Below are positions 54,054 to 62,938 of a stretch of 64,000 bases of DNA, piece after piece (the stretch's first letter is position 1; each line of letters begins with the position of its first letter). This stretch comes from Bacillus fonticola. GTDB taxonomy: Bacteria > Bacillota > Bacilli > Bacillales > JC228. Made by a program: the position numbers and the translations under genes. The stretch is from assembly GCF_012955605.1 (NCBI RefSeq), contig NZ_CP052135.1:2430711-2494710 (forward strand), read 5' to 3'. The notes beneath the pieces were generated by a model, which had not been told where the DNA came from, did not search any database, and saw only the letters and a program-made list of their open reading frames with translations.

Positions 54054-54563
54054 TCAATTTTTGGTAATCTCCCCATGCCGATCAACAGCGACTTTATAAG
54101 ATGTGTATCCAAACTGGGCTCCAGGGTCGGCGCTGTGGAGATCACGTAGCGCTGTCCCCCAGCCTTCTTTCAAAGCTCGTACAACTAACAAAGAAGCATC
54201 TGGGTCTACGGCAAGCTGGGCTTTTGTTAGAAATTGTGCATCTTCTAATTCGGACTTTTCCACGACAATGTCAGTTGTATCTGGATAAACACGAAAGAGG
54301 ATAAGATGATCGCCAATTTTCCCTTGAATCACGCCTGTACGAATCGCTAAGCATCCTTCCACCACGCCCGTTATGCCTGTTTCCTCACGTAATTCTCGCA
54401 GTGCTGCCTCGTCCAATGTTTCGCCAGGTTCAACAAATCCAGCGGGAAAAGACCACTTCCCCTTTAATCCACCGTACTTTTTCTTTACAACGAGCAAGCG
54501 CCCGTCCTCAGTTTCCACCACTGCCCCTGCAGCCAACCAAACATGTCCACGCTTCGATAGCAT
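54054..54563 (-). CDS. NUDIX hydrolase
   Basis: A 169-residue protein with the complete Nudix box at about residues 42-64: GFVEPGETLDEAALRELREE then TGI. It hydrolyses nucleoside diphosphate derivatives, and the substrate is not readable. AAGGGGAGAG precedes the ATG. C-terminal YTSYKVAVDRHGEITKN is polar. It stands alone on the minus strand. Confidence 0.9.
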   Translation of the reverse strand: MLSKRGHVWLAAGAVVETEDGRLLVVKKKYGGLKGKWSFPAGFVEPGETLDEAALRELREETGITGVVEGCLAIRTGVIQGKIGDHLILFRVYPDTTDIVVEKSELEDAQFLTKAQLAVDPDASLLVVRALKEGWGTALRDLHSADPGAQFGYTSYKVAVDRHGEITKN

Positions 54564-54594
54564 CTTCTCTCTCCCCTTGAAGCATGTTATAGCG

Positions 54595-54740
54595 GATGTT
54601 CAAAAAGTCCGGGAAAAATAGCTGTCGAATTTCTTTGTCAGCTCGCTCCTCTGCTCATCACGTATTTGCACATACGCTCAGGTGCAAAGGAGTCTGCGCT
54701 TCCTCGAACTTCTCGGCACTTTTTGTCCTCCTTTTTGAAC
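54595..54740 (+). repeat. Family B dispersed repeat
   Basis: GATGTTCAAAAAGTCCGGGA, TGTCGAATTTCTTTGTCAGC, CTCATCACGTATTTGCACAT, GCTTCCTCGAACTTCTCGGC. Its left half matches the copy at 2255-2365 (other strand), its right half the tRNA-spacer copies. Confidence 0.75.
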
Positions 54741-54755
54741 ACGCACTTATAGAAA

Positions 54756-54781
54756 AGGGACACTCAAAATAGAGTATCCCT
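54756..54781 (-). terminator. yumB terminator
   Basis: AGGGATACTC pairs with GAGTGTCCCT on the minus strand, followed by TTTT. Confidence 0.75.
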
Positions 54782-54791
54782 CATTTGCTCA

Positions 54792-56009
54792 TTAGAAAAT
54801 TTTAAACTTGCCCTTTTTCAACACAAGAGATGGCCCACCAATCATGTACAAGGCACGATTGTCGACGACTTTTTTCATAATGGACGCTTTTGTTCCGAAT
54901 AGCTTACGACCAAATACTAGACCAATCGCATCATCCTCACCAAGAGAGCATACGGTTCCCTTTAGATCTGGAGTAAACGATTCTAGGTTTGTTTCACCTT
55001 TTACTAATTTTGCGACGTTGTTTGCACATACTTCTCCTTGTTGCATCGCAATTTGGGCAGTCGGAGGGTATGGACGATCAATTTCAGGATTAATGACGAG
55101 TGCAGAATCACCTATTACGAAAATAACGTCTTCCCCTGGTGCACGAAGATCTGCCTCAACTTTAATTCGTCCACGCATTTCTTGGAATCCAGATTTCTCA
55201 ATGACTGGATTTCCACGCACACCCGCAGCCCACACAACCGTACCTGCTTTAATTTCTTCAGGATCATTCTCACCCTTTTGGCAAATAATACCTTCTTCAG
55301 TACACTGTTTAATGGCTGTACCAATTTTAAATTCAACGCCTTTACGCTCGAGTTGAGCAACAGCGTAATCAACAAGTTCTTTATCAAATCCTGGAAGAAC
55401 CATGGGCGCTGCTTCCACACACGTAATACGAACTTTATGATAGTCTACATCAAACTCTCGGCATAGTTCTGGAATTCTGTTAGTTAGCTCACCCAAAAAT
55501 TCGATTCCTGTGAAACCAGCTCCACCAACGACAAAGGACAACAAACTTTCATCCTTTTCATCTGAGTTTGAATACTTCGCAAATTGGTAGTCAATGTGTT
55601 CACGAAGCAGACGCGCCCCATTCACGTTTGAAATCATGAACGCATGCTCATGTAACCCTTCAATACCGAATGTCTCCGGAATTGCACCAAGGGCAACTAC
55701 TAGATAGTCGTAAGAAAGTGTTTCTCCACTTTGCAACACGACTTCTTTTTCATCACGCTTAATCTCTGAAACAGTACCCTGGATAAAATTTACTCTATTG
55801 TCTACGACGTCCTTCACACCGTAGCGAACTTTGTCATGGTGCAACGTTCCAGCAGATGCTTCATGAAGCCACGTAGTCTCGTAATGATAGTCATTTTTAT
55901 TGACAAGCGTAATGTTTGCTTCATTTACACCAAGTTGCTTGTGTAGGCGGGTAGTGGCCACTAATCCGCCATATCCAGCACCTAATACAACTACATTGGG
56001 AGTTTTCAC
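54792..56009 (-). CDS. yumB: NDH-2-type NADH dehydrogenase, YumB
   Basis: A 405-residue FAD/NAD flavoprotein. FAD-binding motif [18 protein letters not shown] at the N-terminus, [13 protein letters not shown], the NAD-binding motif [24 protein letters not shown] and the second FAD contact VIGDSALVI. Resembles B. subtilis YumB/Ndh, which passes electrons from NADH to menaquinone without pumping protons. GTG at 56009 is preferred, 8 bases after AAAAGG, over a GTG at 56018. The neighbour on the other strand is yumC, as in B. subtilis. Confidence 0.92.
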   Translation of the reverse strand: MKTPNVVVLGAGYGGLVATTRLHKQLGVNEANITLVNKNDYHYETTWLHEASAGTLHHDKVRYGVKDVVDNRVNFIQGTVSEIKRDEKEVVLQSGETLSYDYLVVALGAIPETFGIEGLHEHAFMISNVNGARLLREHIDYQFAKYSNSDEKDESLLSFVVGGAGFTGIEFLGELTNRIPELCREFDVDYHKVRITCVEAAPMVLPGFDKELVDYAVAQLERKGVEFKIGTAIKQCTEEGIICQKGENDPEEIKAGTVVWAAGVRGNPVIEKSGFQEMRGRIKVEADLRAPGEDVIFVIGDSALVINPEIDRPYPPTAQIAMQQGEVCANNVAKLVKGETNLESFTPDLKGTVCSLGEDDAIGLVFGRKLFGTKASIMKKVVDNRALYMIGGPSLVLKKGKFKIF

Positions 56010-56423
56010 GTCAATCACCTTTTCCTAAAATAGTCCGTATGCTTTACATACAAATGGTTGTAGCGATATCTTTCTCTTTCATGGATAAAGATCATAAGAG
56101 CAAATAGGTGAAAGAGAAATCTTTGACAAGATCTCGACTTCCGTTGTCGACCTATCCTTGTCGCCTAAGTTGACACGTGCCCATTTTACACGAGCAAAAA
56201 AAGTTTGTGATATACTTCACGTAACCAAGCAAAAAAATTGTCATAAAATCTTTACATTATTCCCTTCCTTTATCTTATTAAACTTACGTAGCGATTTCAA
56301 GAGAGAGAAGTAGGTTTGTAAAATTCCGAAAAAGCATGGCTACAGAATGGTCTTCCACGAACTTTTCACCGTTTTATGATAAACTAACATAGATGTGACG
56401 AACTTCTAAAGGAGGTACATACG
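56010..56423. other. Divergent yumB-yumC intergenic region
   Basis: A 414-base gap with both promoters. An 11-bp perfect inverted repeat, TTTCTCTTTCA (56071-56081) and TGAAAGAGAAA (56109-56119), lies near yumB, with no T run. Promoter-like boxes occur but I cannot pick one with confidence. No open reading frame with a ribosome site. Confidence 0.6.
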
Positions 56424-57422
56424 TTGAAAGAAGATCAACAAGTATACGATATGACCATTATCGGAGGAGGTCCTACAGGGTTATTTACCGCGTTTTATGG
56501 GGGAATGCGCCAAGCATCCGTCAAAATTATTGAAAGCCTCCCTCAACTCGGTGGACAACTTTCTACCCTCTATCCAGAAAAATATATTTACGACGTAGCA
56601 GGATTTCCAAAAGTACGGGCACAAGAACTCGTTGACTCACTAAAAACACAAATTGAGCGCTTTGAGCCTACGATTAGTTTGGAGCAAGCCGTTGAAAAAG
56701 TTGAAAAACAGGCAGATGGCGTTTTCAAATTAACTACAGATAAAGAGGTACACTACAGTAAAACAATCATCCTTACAGCAGGAAACGGTGCGTTCCAACC
56801 ACGTCGTATTGAGCTAGAAGGTGCAGAACAATACGAAGGAAAAAACCTTCACTATTTCATCAACGATTTGAACGCGTTTGCTGGTAAAAATGTTGTTGTT
56901 CTTGGTGGAGGGGACTCCGCAGTGGACTGGTCACTTATGCTCGAGCCCATTGCAAAGAGTGTTACGCTCGTTCATAGACGCGACAAATTCCGTGCGCACG
57001 AATCTAGTGTAGAGCAACTCAATAACTCTTCAGTCCGCATTATGACGCCGTATGTTCCTAACGAAATAATTGGCGACGGAGAAGCAATTAAACAAATCGT
57101 GTTCCAGCAAGCGAAGGGTGAAGAAAAGGAAATTCTCGACATAGATGCACTGATCGTGAACTACGGCTTTGTTTCTACGCTTGGACCGATTAAAGAGTGG
57201 GGCCTTGAAATCGAAAAGAACTCCATCGTCGTCAACTCAAAAATGGAAACCAATATCCCAGGCTTTTATGCTGCAGGTGACATCTGTACGTACGAAGGAA
57301 AAGTGAAACTAATCGCTACAGGCTTCGGTGAAGGTCCGACAGCGGTCAATAACGCAAAATCGTATATGGATCCGAAATCACGCGTGCAACCATTGCATAG
57401 CACTTCTTTGATTCAAGAGTAA
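56424..57422 (+). CDS. yumC: Ferredoxin/flavodoxin-NADP reductase, thioredoxin-reductase-like type
   Basis: A 332-residue protein, the same length as B. subtilis YumC. FAD motif [43 protein letters not shown](P) motif [17 protein letters not shown], and the C-terminal [21 protein letters not shown]. There is no redox-active CxxC pair, so it is a ferredoxin-NADP reductase and not a thioredoxin reductase. TTG start 8 bases after AAGGAGG. Transcribed away from yumB. Confidence 0.94.
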   Translation: MKEDQQVYDMTIIGGGPTGLFTAFYGGMRQASVKIIESLPQLGGQLSTLYPEKYIYDVAGFPKVRAQELVDSLKTQIERFEPTISLEQAVEKVEKQADGVFKLTTDKEVHYSKTIILTAGNGAFQPRRIELEGAEQYEGKNLHYFINDLNAFAGKNVVVLGGGDSAVDWSLMLEPIAKSVTLVHRRDKFRAHESSVEQLNNSSVRIMTPYVPNEIIGDGEAIKQIVFQQAKGEEKEILDIDALIVNYGFVSTLGPIKEWGLEIEKNSIVVNSKMETNIPGFYAAGDICTYEGKVKLIATGFGEGPTAVNNAKSYMDPKSRVQPLHSTSLIQE

Positions 57423-57462
57423 AGACACGGTGACGCTTGTTAAAGAACTACAAGTGGCTGAT

Positions 57463-57549
57463 TGACTACAGCGTCTAGACGCACACCGCTTTTATGAAGA
57501 AAAGATGGGGTTTCAGAAGACGAGTTATTCTTTTAAGAAGTCTATATAG
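57463..57549 (+). pseudogene. C-terminal remnant of a GNAT acetyltransferase
   Basis: A 28-codon frame reading LTTASRAHRFYEEKMGFQKT then SYSFKKSI and a stop, which matches the end of GNAT acetyltransferases (RAHRFYE-GF). Immediately upstream, in another frame, TLVKELQVAD could be the preceding helix, followed by a stop. There is no N-terminal part and no ribosome site, so this is a decayed fragment. A terminator follows at 57555-57598. Confidence 0.65.
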
Positions 57550-57554
57550 TTGAG

Positions 57555-57598
57555 AATAGCCTTTCGTTCAGGTAATGCCTGCGACGGAAGGCTATTTT
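57555..57598 (+). terminator. Terminator downstream of yumC and the GNAT remnant
   Basis: AATAGCCTT pairs with AAGGCTATT with an internal CAGG/CCTG hairpin, followed by TTTT. Confidence 0.75.
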
Positions 57599-57656
57599 GT
57601 GTCGGAATGGATATCGCCTTGGTTTTATCCTCTGACCCAGTGTCAGCTTTCTCCCC

Positions 57657-57696
57657 AAAAAAAAAGAACCTTTGACTAGGATAGCCCAAGGTTCTT
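57657..57696 (-). terminator. yutM terminator
   Basis: AAGAACCTT pairs with AAGGTTCTT on the minus strand, then nine T residues. Confidence 0.85.
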
Positions 57697-57707
57697 CCTA
57701 TCTACTA

Positions 57708-58073
57708 TTAACAATTCTCCGGCTTCCCAGCATTCTTCTTCGTCCGGAATGATGAACCACAGCCACAAGCTGCAATCGCATTCGGGTTATCAATCGTAAA
57801 CCCGCCCCCCATTAAGGACTCCTTATAATCAATGACCGTTCCGTGCAAAACCGGACGTGCTTCGGCATCGATCAGCACTGGGATGCCGTGATGATCCTCT
57901 AGCTTGTCATCCTCTTTTTGTTCGTGGTCTAATCCCATTCCATACGACAGACCACTACACCCTCCACCGTGCACCGTTACGCGAAGAAATGCATTTTCTT
58001 CTTCGTGTTCCTTCAACATATCACGAACTTGGTACGCGGCTGCTTCTGTTAGAGTGACCACTTGTTCTGACAT
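57708..58073 (-). CDS. yutM: HesB/IscA-type Fe-S assembly protein YutM
   Basis: A 121-residue A-type carrier. The conserved cysteines are in VHGGGCSGLSYGMG and in the C-terminal ACGCGSSF, the pattern for binding a transient [Fe-S] cluster. AAGGAGAG precedes the ATG. The YuzB gene is the next upstream gene on the same strand, and yutI (NifU-like) lies 2.4 kb away, forming a local set of Fe-S biogenesis factors. In Bacillus such proteins pass clusters to apoproteins. Confidence 0.92.
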   Translation of the reverse strand: MSEQVVTLTEAAAYQVRDMLKEHEEENAFLRVTVHGGGCSGLSYGMGLDHEQKEDDKLEDHHGIPVLIDAEARPVLHGTVIDYKESLMGGGFTIDNPNAIAACGCGSSFRTKKNAGKPENC

Positions 58074-58248
58074 ACTGGATCTCTCCTTTACTCATGTGCT
58101 AAACAATGAAGCACTTATTAGTATCAGTATACCTCTCTCAAGGTGAAAAACTCAACCGCAAGCCCTTATTTATAAAGGTTGTTTTTGTAAAATAATGAGT
58201 CCTAGTACGCTAAAATACTCGCAGGAATCGACCACCCATATATATAGA

Positions 58249-58485
58249 TTAAAACATCGGATTTTCCTCGAGAAATTGATATACTTCAGCCACGAGTTCT
58301 TCGGGTGTGTCCCCTTCTACTATCTCCCCGTTCACGAGACAATAAAGCCCGCGCACGCATGCAGTACAGTACCCTAGACAGCTATATTCAACGATATCCA
58401 AGTTCGGATCTTTTTCTAATTTTTCTAAGGCAACTTGACTCCCATTCGCCAAGTTGCTAATACAAAATTCAATAATGGGTTGCAT
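58249..58485 (-). CDS. yuzB: YuzB family protein (DUF1450)
   Basis: A 78-residue protein: [40 protein letters not shown]. It has CISN and CLGYCTAC cysteine motifs as in DUF1450, a Firmicute family with a possible thioredoxin-like or metal-binding fold; function unknown. GAGGTG lies 6 bases before the ATG at 58485, preferred over a GTG 9 bases upstream. Confidence 0.87.
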   Translation of the reverse strand: MQPIIEFCISNLANGSQVALEKLEKDPNLDIVEYSCLGYCTACVRGLYCLVNGEIVEGDTPEELVAEVYQFLEENPMF

Positions 58486-58582
58486 ACTTGTCACCTCGAT
58501 CCTTCCTATCGTAAGCGGTTTGTCCCCTTTTAGTCAATGCACGAGTCTTCAATGAATTTGTCAACTTTAAGAACTCACTCTG

Positions 58583-58611
58583 TTGTACCTTTTGACGAAA
58601 TCCGATATACT
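58583..58611 (+). promoter_or_regulatory. Probable yutJ promoter
   Basis: TTGTAC, a 17-base spacer and TATACT. It would give a 150-base leader that contains a family A hairpin. Confidence 0.55.
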
Positions 58612-58684
58612 TTTAGTGGTCTATTAAACTTAAAGTTTTCTTATTTACAAATAGCAAGCGGTTACAAGGACAGAACTGCTACCG

Positions 58685-58751
58685 AGGGCCCACACGACGT
58701 GGGTCAGAAAGGCGTTGCGACAGGACGTCGCGAACTTAGCCTTTCATCCTT
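58685..58751 (+). repeat. Family A hairpin element in the yutJ leader
   Basis: Type copy. GGGCCCACACGACGTGGGTC, AGAAAGGCGTTGCGACAGGA, CGTCGCGAACTTAGCCTTTC. Hairpin 1: CCCAC-ACGAC-GTGGG. Hairpin 2: AAAGGC/GCCTTT enclosing GCGAC-AGGAC-GTCGC. It ends 18 bases before the yutJ start. Confidence 0.88.
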
Positions 58752-58769
58752 AATAAAGGGGACATTCTT

Positions 58770-59837
58770 ATGAAACAACTAGTTATCCTAGGAGGCGGTT
58801 ATGGAGGCATGCGCATGTTGCAGCGACTCTTGCCTAACCAGCTTCCCGATGATGTAGAAATTACACTTGTGGACAAAAATCCGTATCACTCTTTGAAGAC
58901 AGAGTATTACGCGTTGGCTGCTGGAACAATCTCTGACCAGCACGTTCGCGTTACCTTTCCTGAGCACCCACGTCTCAAAACCATGTTTGGTGAAGTGGAG
59001 CTAGTCGATTTAGAAAGAAAACAAATTTATTTTGTCGGGGAAGAAACCCTCTCCTATGATGAACTCGTCATTGGACTCGGATGTGAAGACAAATACCATA
59101 ACATCCCAGGAGCGCACGACTACACGTACAGCATTCAATCCATCGAACGCGCACGAGACACTTATCAATCGTTAAACAACTTGCAAGCAAACTCTGTCGT
59201 TGCGATTGTGGGTGGGGGCTTGAGTGGTGTAGAACTAGCTAGTGAGCTACACGAAAGTCGTCCGGATTTACGTGTGCAGCTGTACGATCGCGGAAAGAAA
59301 GTCCTATCTGTGTTCCCGGATCGTCTAAGTTCTTATGTACAGAACTGGTTTGAAACGCATGGTGTTGAAGTGGTGAATGAGGCAAACATCACGAAGGTCG
59401 AACAAAACACGTTGTACAATCACGATGAACCGATTCATTGTGACGCGATCGTATGGACAGCTGGGATTACACCGAACAAAGTCGTGCGGGAACTTCCAGT
59501 CGAAAAGGATGCGCAAGGACGCGTCGTGCTGACTCCGCTCCATCATTTACCAAACGATCCAACCGTATTTGTCTTGGGGGATTGTGCCAGTTTGCCACAC
59601 GCCCCAAGCGCGCAACTCGCTGAAGGTCAAGCAGAACAAATCGTACAAGTGTTGGTGAAGCGATGGAAAAACGAGCCACTTCCAGAATCATTCCCACAAA
59701 TTAAACTAAAGGGCGTTCTTGGCTCCCTTGGGAAAAAACACGGCTTCGGATTGGTATCTCAGACGGCTATCACTGGTCGAATGGCGAGGCTTTTGAAATC
59801 TGGGGTTTTGTGGATGTACAAATACCACAATGGGTAA
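58770..59837 (+). CDS. yutJ: NDH-2-like NADH dehydrogenase YutJ
   Basis: A 355-residue FAD/NAD flavoprotein. FAD motif LVILGGGYGGMRMLQRLL, VDKNPYHSLKTEYYALAAGT, NAD motif VAIVGGGLSGVELASELHES, VWTAGITPNKVV and FVLGDCASLPHAPSA. It is a second NDH-2-type enzyme, similar to but shorter than YumB. B. subtilis YutJ is a putative NADH dehydrogenase. A purine-rich AAAGGGGAC precedes the ATG. Confidence 0.9.
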   Translation: MKQLVILGGGYGGMRMLQRLLPNQLPDDVEITLVDKNPYHSLKTEYYALAAGTISDQHVRVTFPEHPRLKTMFGEVELVDLERKQIYFVGEETLSYDELVIGLGCEDKYHNIPGAHDYTYSIQSIERARDTYQSLNNLQANSVVAIVGGGLSGVELASELHESRPDLRVQLYDRGKKVLSVFPDRLSSYVQNWFETHGVEVVNEANITKVEQNTLYNHDEPIHCDAIVWTAGITPNKVVRELPVEKDAQGRVVLTPLHHLPNDPTVFVLGDCASLPHAPSAQLAEGQAEQIVQVLVKRWKNEPLPESFPQIKLKGVLGSLGKKHGFGLVSQTAITGRMARLLKSGVLWMYKYHNG

Positions 59838-59847
59838 TATTTCAAAT

Positions 59848-59877
59848 GAAAAGAGTACCCTTAAGGGTGCTCTTTTC
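59848..59877 (+). terminator. yutJ terminator
   Basis: GAAAAGAGTACCC pairs with GGGTGCTCTTTTC, loop TTAA. T-rich sequence follows. Confidence 0.8.
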
Positions 59878-59892
59878 ATTTGATTGCTTGAT

Positions 59893-59935
59893 CAATAAAA
59901 CAGTGGCGACTAAATAGCCACTCACTGTTTTATTG
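59893..59935 (-). terminator. Long hairpin at the yuzD 3' end
   Basis: CAATAAAACAGTG and CACTGTTTTATTG form a 13-bp stem continued by GGC/GCC. It overlaps the yuzD stop codon. Confidence 0.7.
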
Positions 59936-60278
59936 AAAAGTCATTAGTTGATGATGCATTCACCCGAGCACCTAACCCCTCAAGCTCTGCAAAGATCGTC
60001 TTCAATCGTGGGTTTCCCTCACCAACCACTTTCTCACCAATCCGAACGACTGGGTAAAAGAACTCGTCAGCCAACACCCTTTCTGCAAATGTGGCACGGT
60101 CCTCATCCTCAGGTGGGGATTCAATATCAACATATTCAACCTGAATCAATTCTTCAGGAAATTTACGAGCGATCGCTGCTCGTATCCATTCAAACGTTTC
60201 TGCAGAAGAAGGTGCGTGCAAACAACTGGCACAAGGCTTGTCAGCGCCATATACAACGACAGTAATCGAATTCACCAT
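59922..60278 (-). CDS. yuzD: YuzD family thioredoxin-like protein (DUF1462)
   Basis: A 118-residue protein: VVVYGADKPCASCLHAPSSA with CxxC at about residues 16-19, VEYVDIESPPEDEDRATFAE and FFYPVVRIGEKVVGEGNP. This is a thioredoxin-like/glutaredoxin-like layout, the DUF1462 family. Function unknown; redox or Fe-S related by context (next to yutI). GAGGAGG precedes the ATG. Confidence 0.9.
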   Translation of the reverse strand: MVNSITVVVYGADKPCASCLHAPSSAETFEWIRAAIARKFPEELIQVEYVDIESPPEDEDRATFAERVLADEFFYPVVRIGEKVVGEGNPRLKTIFAELEGLGARVNASSTNDFSIKQ

Positions 60279-60428
60279 ATTTCTCCCTCCTCATTTATTC
60301 TCACTAACAGTATAAAACGATTTCACATTCTTTGACAGTACTTCAGCACATTTTTGGCAACTGAACGTGCATGATAGATTTTTTCACGAAAACCTTTTAT
60401 AATAGAGAAAGGAAAGGAGCGATTGGCG

Positions 60429-60650
60429 ATGAATGAACAAGTACAAGAAGTCCTTGATAAATTACGTCCCTTCCTCCTTCGAGATGGTGGCGACTGTGAA
60501 CTTGTTGACGTAGAAGACGGCATCGTCAAATTACGTCTGCTCGGTGCTTGTGGAAGCTGTCCTAGCTCCACAATTACGTTAAAAGCCGGGATTGAACGCG
60601 CCCTTCTTGAAGAAGTACCAGGGGTTGTCGAAGTAGAGCAAGTATTTTAA
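60429..60650 (+). CDS. yutI: NifU-like Fe-S scaffold protein YutI
   Basis: A 73-residue C-terminal-domain NifU (Nfu) protein: [20 protein letters not shown] and [20 protein letters not shown] with the CxxC that binds an Fe-S cluster. AAAGGAG lies 9 bases before the ATG (a TTG at 60423 is the alternative). Divergent from yuzD. Confidence 0.93.
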   Translation: MNEQVQEVLDKLRPFLLRDGGDCELVDVEDGIVKLRLLGACGSCPSSTITLKAGIERALLEEVPGVVEVEQVF

Positions 60651-60660
60651 GACAACATGT

Positions 60661-60698
60661 AAAAAACACGCCTCCACACAAGGAAGCGTGTTTTTTTT
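60661..60698. terminator. Terminator between yutI and the D-hydroxyacid dehydrogenase gene
   Basis: AAAACACGC pairs with GCGTGTTTT, followed by a long T run on the plus strand; symmetric enough to act on both. Confidence 0.85.
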
Positions 60699-60700
60699 GC

Positions 60701-61678
60701 TTAACGCATCTCTGGGATTGGGGTTTTCGCCTTCTCTCCTTTAAGGACACATGCTATATTATTTAAACAAAGTTCCATCATCGTATAGCGTGTTTGAATG
60801 GATGCACTCCCGATATGTGGCAGTGCAGTGACTTGTGGAAACTGTAGCAAAGGGTGATCCGCTGTAACCGGTTCTTTTTCGAATACATCGAGTCCCGCTC
60901 CAGCTATTTCCTCTGTTTGTAGAGCATTAACAAGTGCCTGTTCATCCACAACGGCCCCACGAGATACATTTACAAAGTGGGCAGTTTTTTTCATAAGCTG
61001 AAACGCCTGAGCGTCAAACAATCGATGTGTTTCTTTCGTATAGGGTGTCAAACATACGATCACATCACTTTTTTGTAGCAGGTCCTTAAATGATGCGTAC
61101 TCCACACCGAGCTCTTGTTCAACTGCTGGCTTCCGGCTACGATTATGATACAGCACATTCATCGAAAAGCCTTTTGCACGTTTCGCAACGCCTGTACCGA
61201 TACTTCCCATTCCGACAATCCCCATTGTAGACCCATACACTTCAGACCCTGCCATCAGCAAAGGACTCCAGCTTGTCCACTTGTTGTTTCGAATGAGATC
61301 GGCACTTTCTACGATTCTTCGCATAGTAGCGAGAACTAAGCTAAACGCCAAATCTGCTGTTGCTTCAGATAGCACGTCTGGTGTATGGCAAATTAGAATT
61401 CCTCGCTCCTTCGCTGTCTTCACATCAATGTTGTCATAGCCGACAGCTAAATTAGCCACTACTTTCAATTGATCGCCAGCTTGCTGAAAAAACTCTGCGT
61501 CTAACTGATCTGAAAGCATAGTGACGAGCCCATCGGCTGTTTTAGCAACCTCTAAAAGCCGTTCACGTGGAATGGGAGACTCCTCAGAACCCCACATTTC
61601 CACATAAAAACCAGCCTCCTGAAAAGGACGGATCGCCTCTTGAGGTAATTGACGCGTAACGTAAATATGTTTAGTCAT
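60701..61678 (-). CDS. D-isomer-specific 2-hydroxyacid dehydrogenase (glyoxylate/hydroxypyruvate reductase type)
   Basis: A 325-residue protein. Substrate domain VANLAVGYDNIDVKTAKERG, NAD-binding loop STMGIVGMGSIGTGVAKRAK, SDVIVCLTPYTKETHRLFDA, VNVSRGAVVDEQALVNAL with the catalytic Arg, and the catalytic His in ALPHIGSASIQTR. Similar to glycerate/glyoxylate reductases. The exact substrate is not determined. AGGAGGAG precedes the ATG at 61678, shorter than the open frame that extends to 61708. Confidence 0.9.
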   Translation of the reverse strand: MTKHIYVTRQLPQEAIRPFQEAGFYVEMWGSEESPIPRERLLEVAKTADGLVTMLSDQLDAEFFQQAGDQLKVVANLAVGYDNIDVKTAKERGILICHTPDVLSEATADLAFSLVLATMRRIVESADLIRNNKWTSWSPLLMAGSEVYGSTMGIVGMGSIGTGVAKRAKGFSMNVLYHNRSRKPAVEQELGVEYASFKDLLQKSDVIVCLTPYTKETHRLFDAQAFQLMKKTAHFVNVSRGAVVDEQALVNALQTEEIAGAGLDVFEKEPVTADHPLLQFPQVTALPHIGSASIQTRYTMMELCLNNIACVLKGEKAKTPIPEMR

Positions 61679-61789
61679 TTGACTCCTCCTACAGTATCTC
61701 TTCATCATAAACGGCTATCCGCTGTTCGGACCATCCTACTCCATATCTACATCCAGTGTACCTATTCCTTCCATCCATTGTCCATTACT

Positions 61790-62803
61790 TTAATTCCAAG
61801 GCTGCAGCCAGTGTAACGTAGGGATCTTCAACTTTCGAGCAGGCACTTCTGTCAAGTCAAAAAAATCGTACAGGAACCCTTCATACCCTCTGGACTTCGA
61901 TAAAATTGTTTGCAGTCTCTCTGTTTGCGCGTGACGGTCGTGTTCACTCGGTGCTAAATAAAACTCTTCTACACATTCCAAATAGTGAAGAGGAAATAGC
62001 AATCGTCCGTAGATGAGTCGCCATGAAAAGGGGCTAAGTGGTCCGTATGATTGATAATCTCGATAAAAGGTTTGGACGTGGTGCGCGAGCGTTTGACCGT
62101 ATGTTTCGTGTTGTCCGCGTGTCCAGTCTGCGAGATCCCGTCCGGCATGATCAAACACCCAATCCATCGGCACTTTAACGTATCCCTGATCTGTCCATGT
62201 TCCTTCGTGAAAGCGAAGATGACATGCCGTCCCTGCGTCACCATCTTTAGGCGTCTCATCCATTTCTGTGTCCACAACGTATTGGATCGCATTATCGGTA
62301 AGCGCCATGTAATATGGAAATGACTCCACGAATAGTCTGTCAAACTCGGTTTCAAATCCACCCATCATCATACCTTGCCAAACTTGCTCCATTTGTTCTA
62401 GGCGTTGCTCCCATAACGTCTTCCACTGTCCTATTCGATTTAAAGATTCAACGCGCTCTGGAATGGTTCGGGCACGCCAATGAAACTTCGCCAACTTTCT
62501 CCCGATTGAGGAAGGAGTGCGATATTCCATTTGATTGTTGTATAACACTACATAGGCTTCCTGTCCGTCCTTCACCACGTACTGATCTTGTTTAGCTGGA
62601 AGAAAACGAGCTACACTTTTATCTCCTTGATTGGCAATGTGTTCGGCCATTCTATGCATTTCATACAATTCCTGTTGTTCCATATTCGTAACGGGCACAA
62701 TAAGATATAACACACCACCAACAGAAGTGGCTTGATATCGTCCATATAGAAACGTCTGCGTCGCCTCGATACCATATTCTTGTAACACACCATGTATCGT
62801 CAT
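61790..62803 (-). CDS. yutH: Spore-coat associated protein YutH (CotS/kinase-like)
   Basis: A 337-residue protein of the CotS/YutH family, a degenerate kinase-like fold. Visible segments: YMALTDNAIQYVVDTEM, HLRFHEGTWTDQGYVKVPMDWVFDHAGRDLADW, where the catalytic HxDL and DFD-type residues are replaced. In relatives YutH is a sporulation-stage coat protein. Start ATG at 62803 with AAGGGG 8 bases upstream, in preference to 62827. No SigE/SigK box identified. Divergent from yutG. Confidence 0.88.
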   Translation of the reverse strand: MTIHGVLQEYGIEATQTFLYGRYQATSVGGVLYLIVPVTNMEQQELYEMHRMAEHIANQGDKSVARFLPAKQDQYVVKDGQEAYVVLYNNQMEYRTPSSIGRKLAKFHWRARTIPERVESLNRIGQWKTLWEQRLEQMEQVWQGMMMGGFETEFDRLFVESFPYYMALTDNAIQYVVDTEMDETPKDGDAGTACHLRFHEGTWTDQGYVKVPMDWVFDHAGRDLADWTRGQHETYGQTLAHHVQTFYRDYQSYGPLSPFSWRLIYGRLLFPLHYLECVEEFYLAPSEHDRHAQTERLQTILSKSRGYEGFLYDFFDLTEVPARKLKIPTLHWLQPWN

Positions 62804-62938
62804 GATAAACCCCTTTTCAAAAGGCAATGTTACTTCATATGTATGTAGGCAGTTTTGAAAACTTGTTAGTGGTTTGGAATGGGATATAATTAAGAAGGAA
62901 ACGCTAGATAAATGCTTGGAAAAAAAGGAGCGTTTTAG

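Noticed and set aside
54808..55356. 182-codon frame antisense to yumB
   Set aside because: Shadow of the flavoprotein gene, Ser/Pro/Arg rich, no ribosome site.
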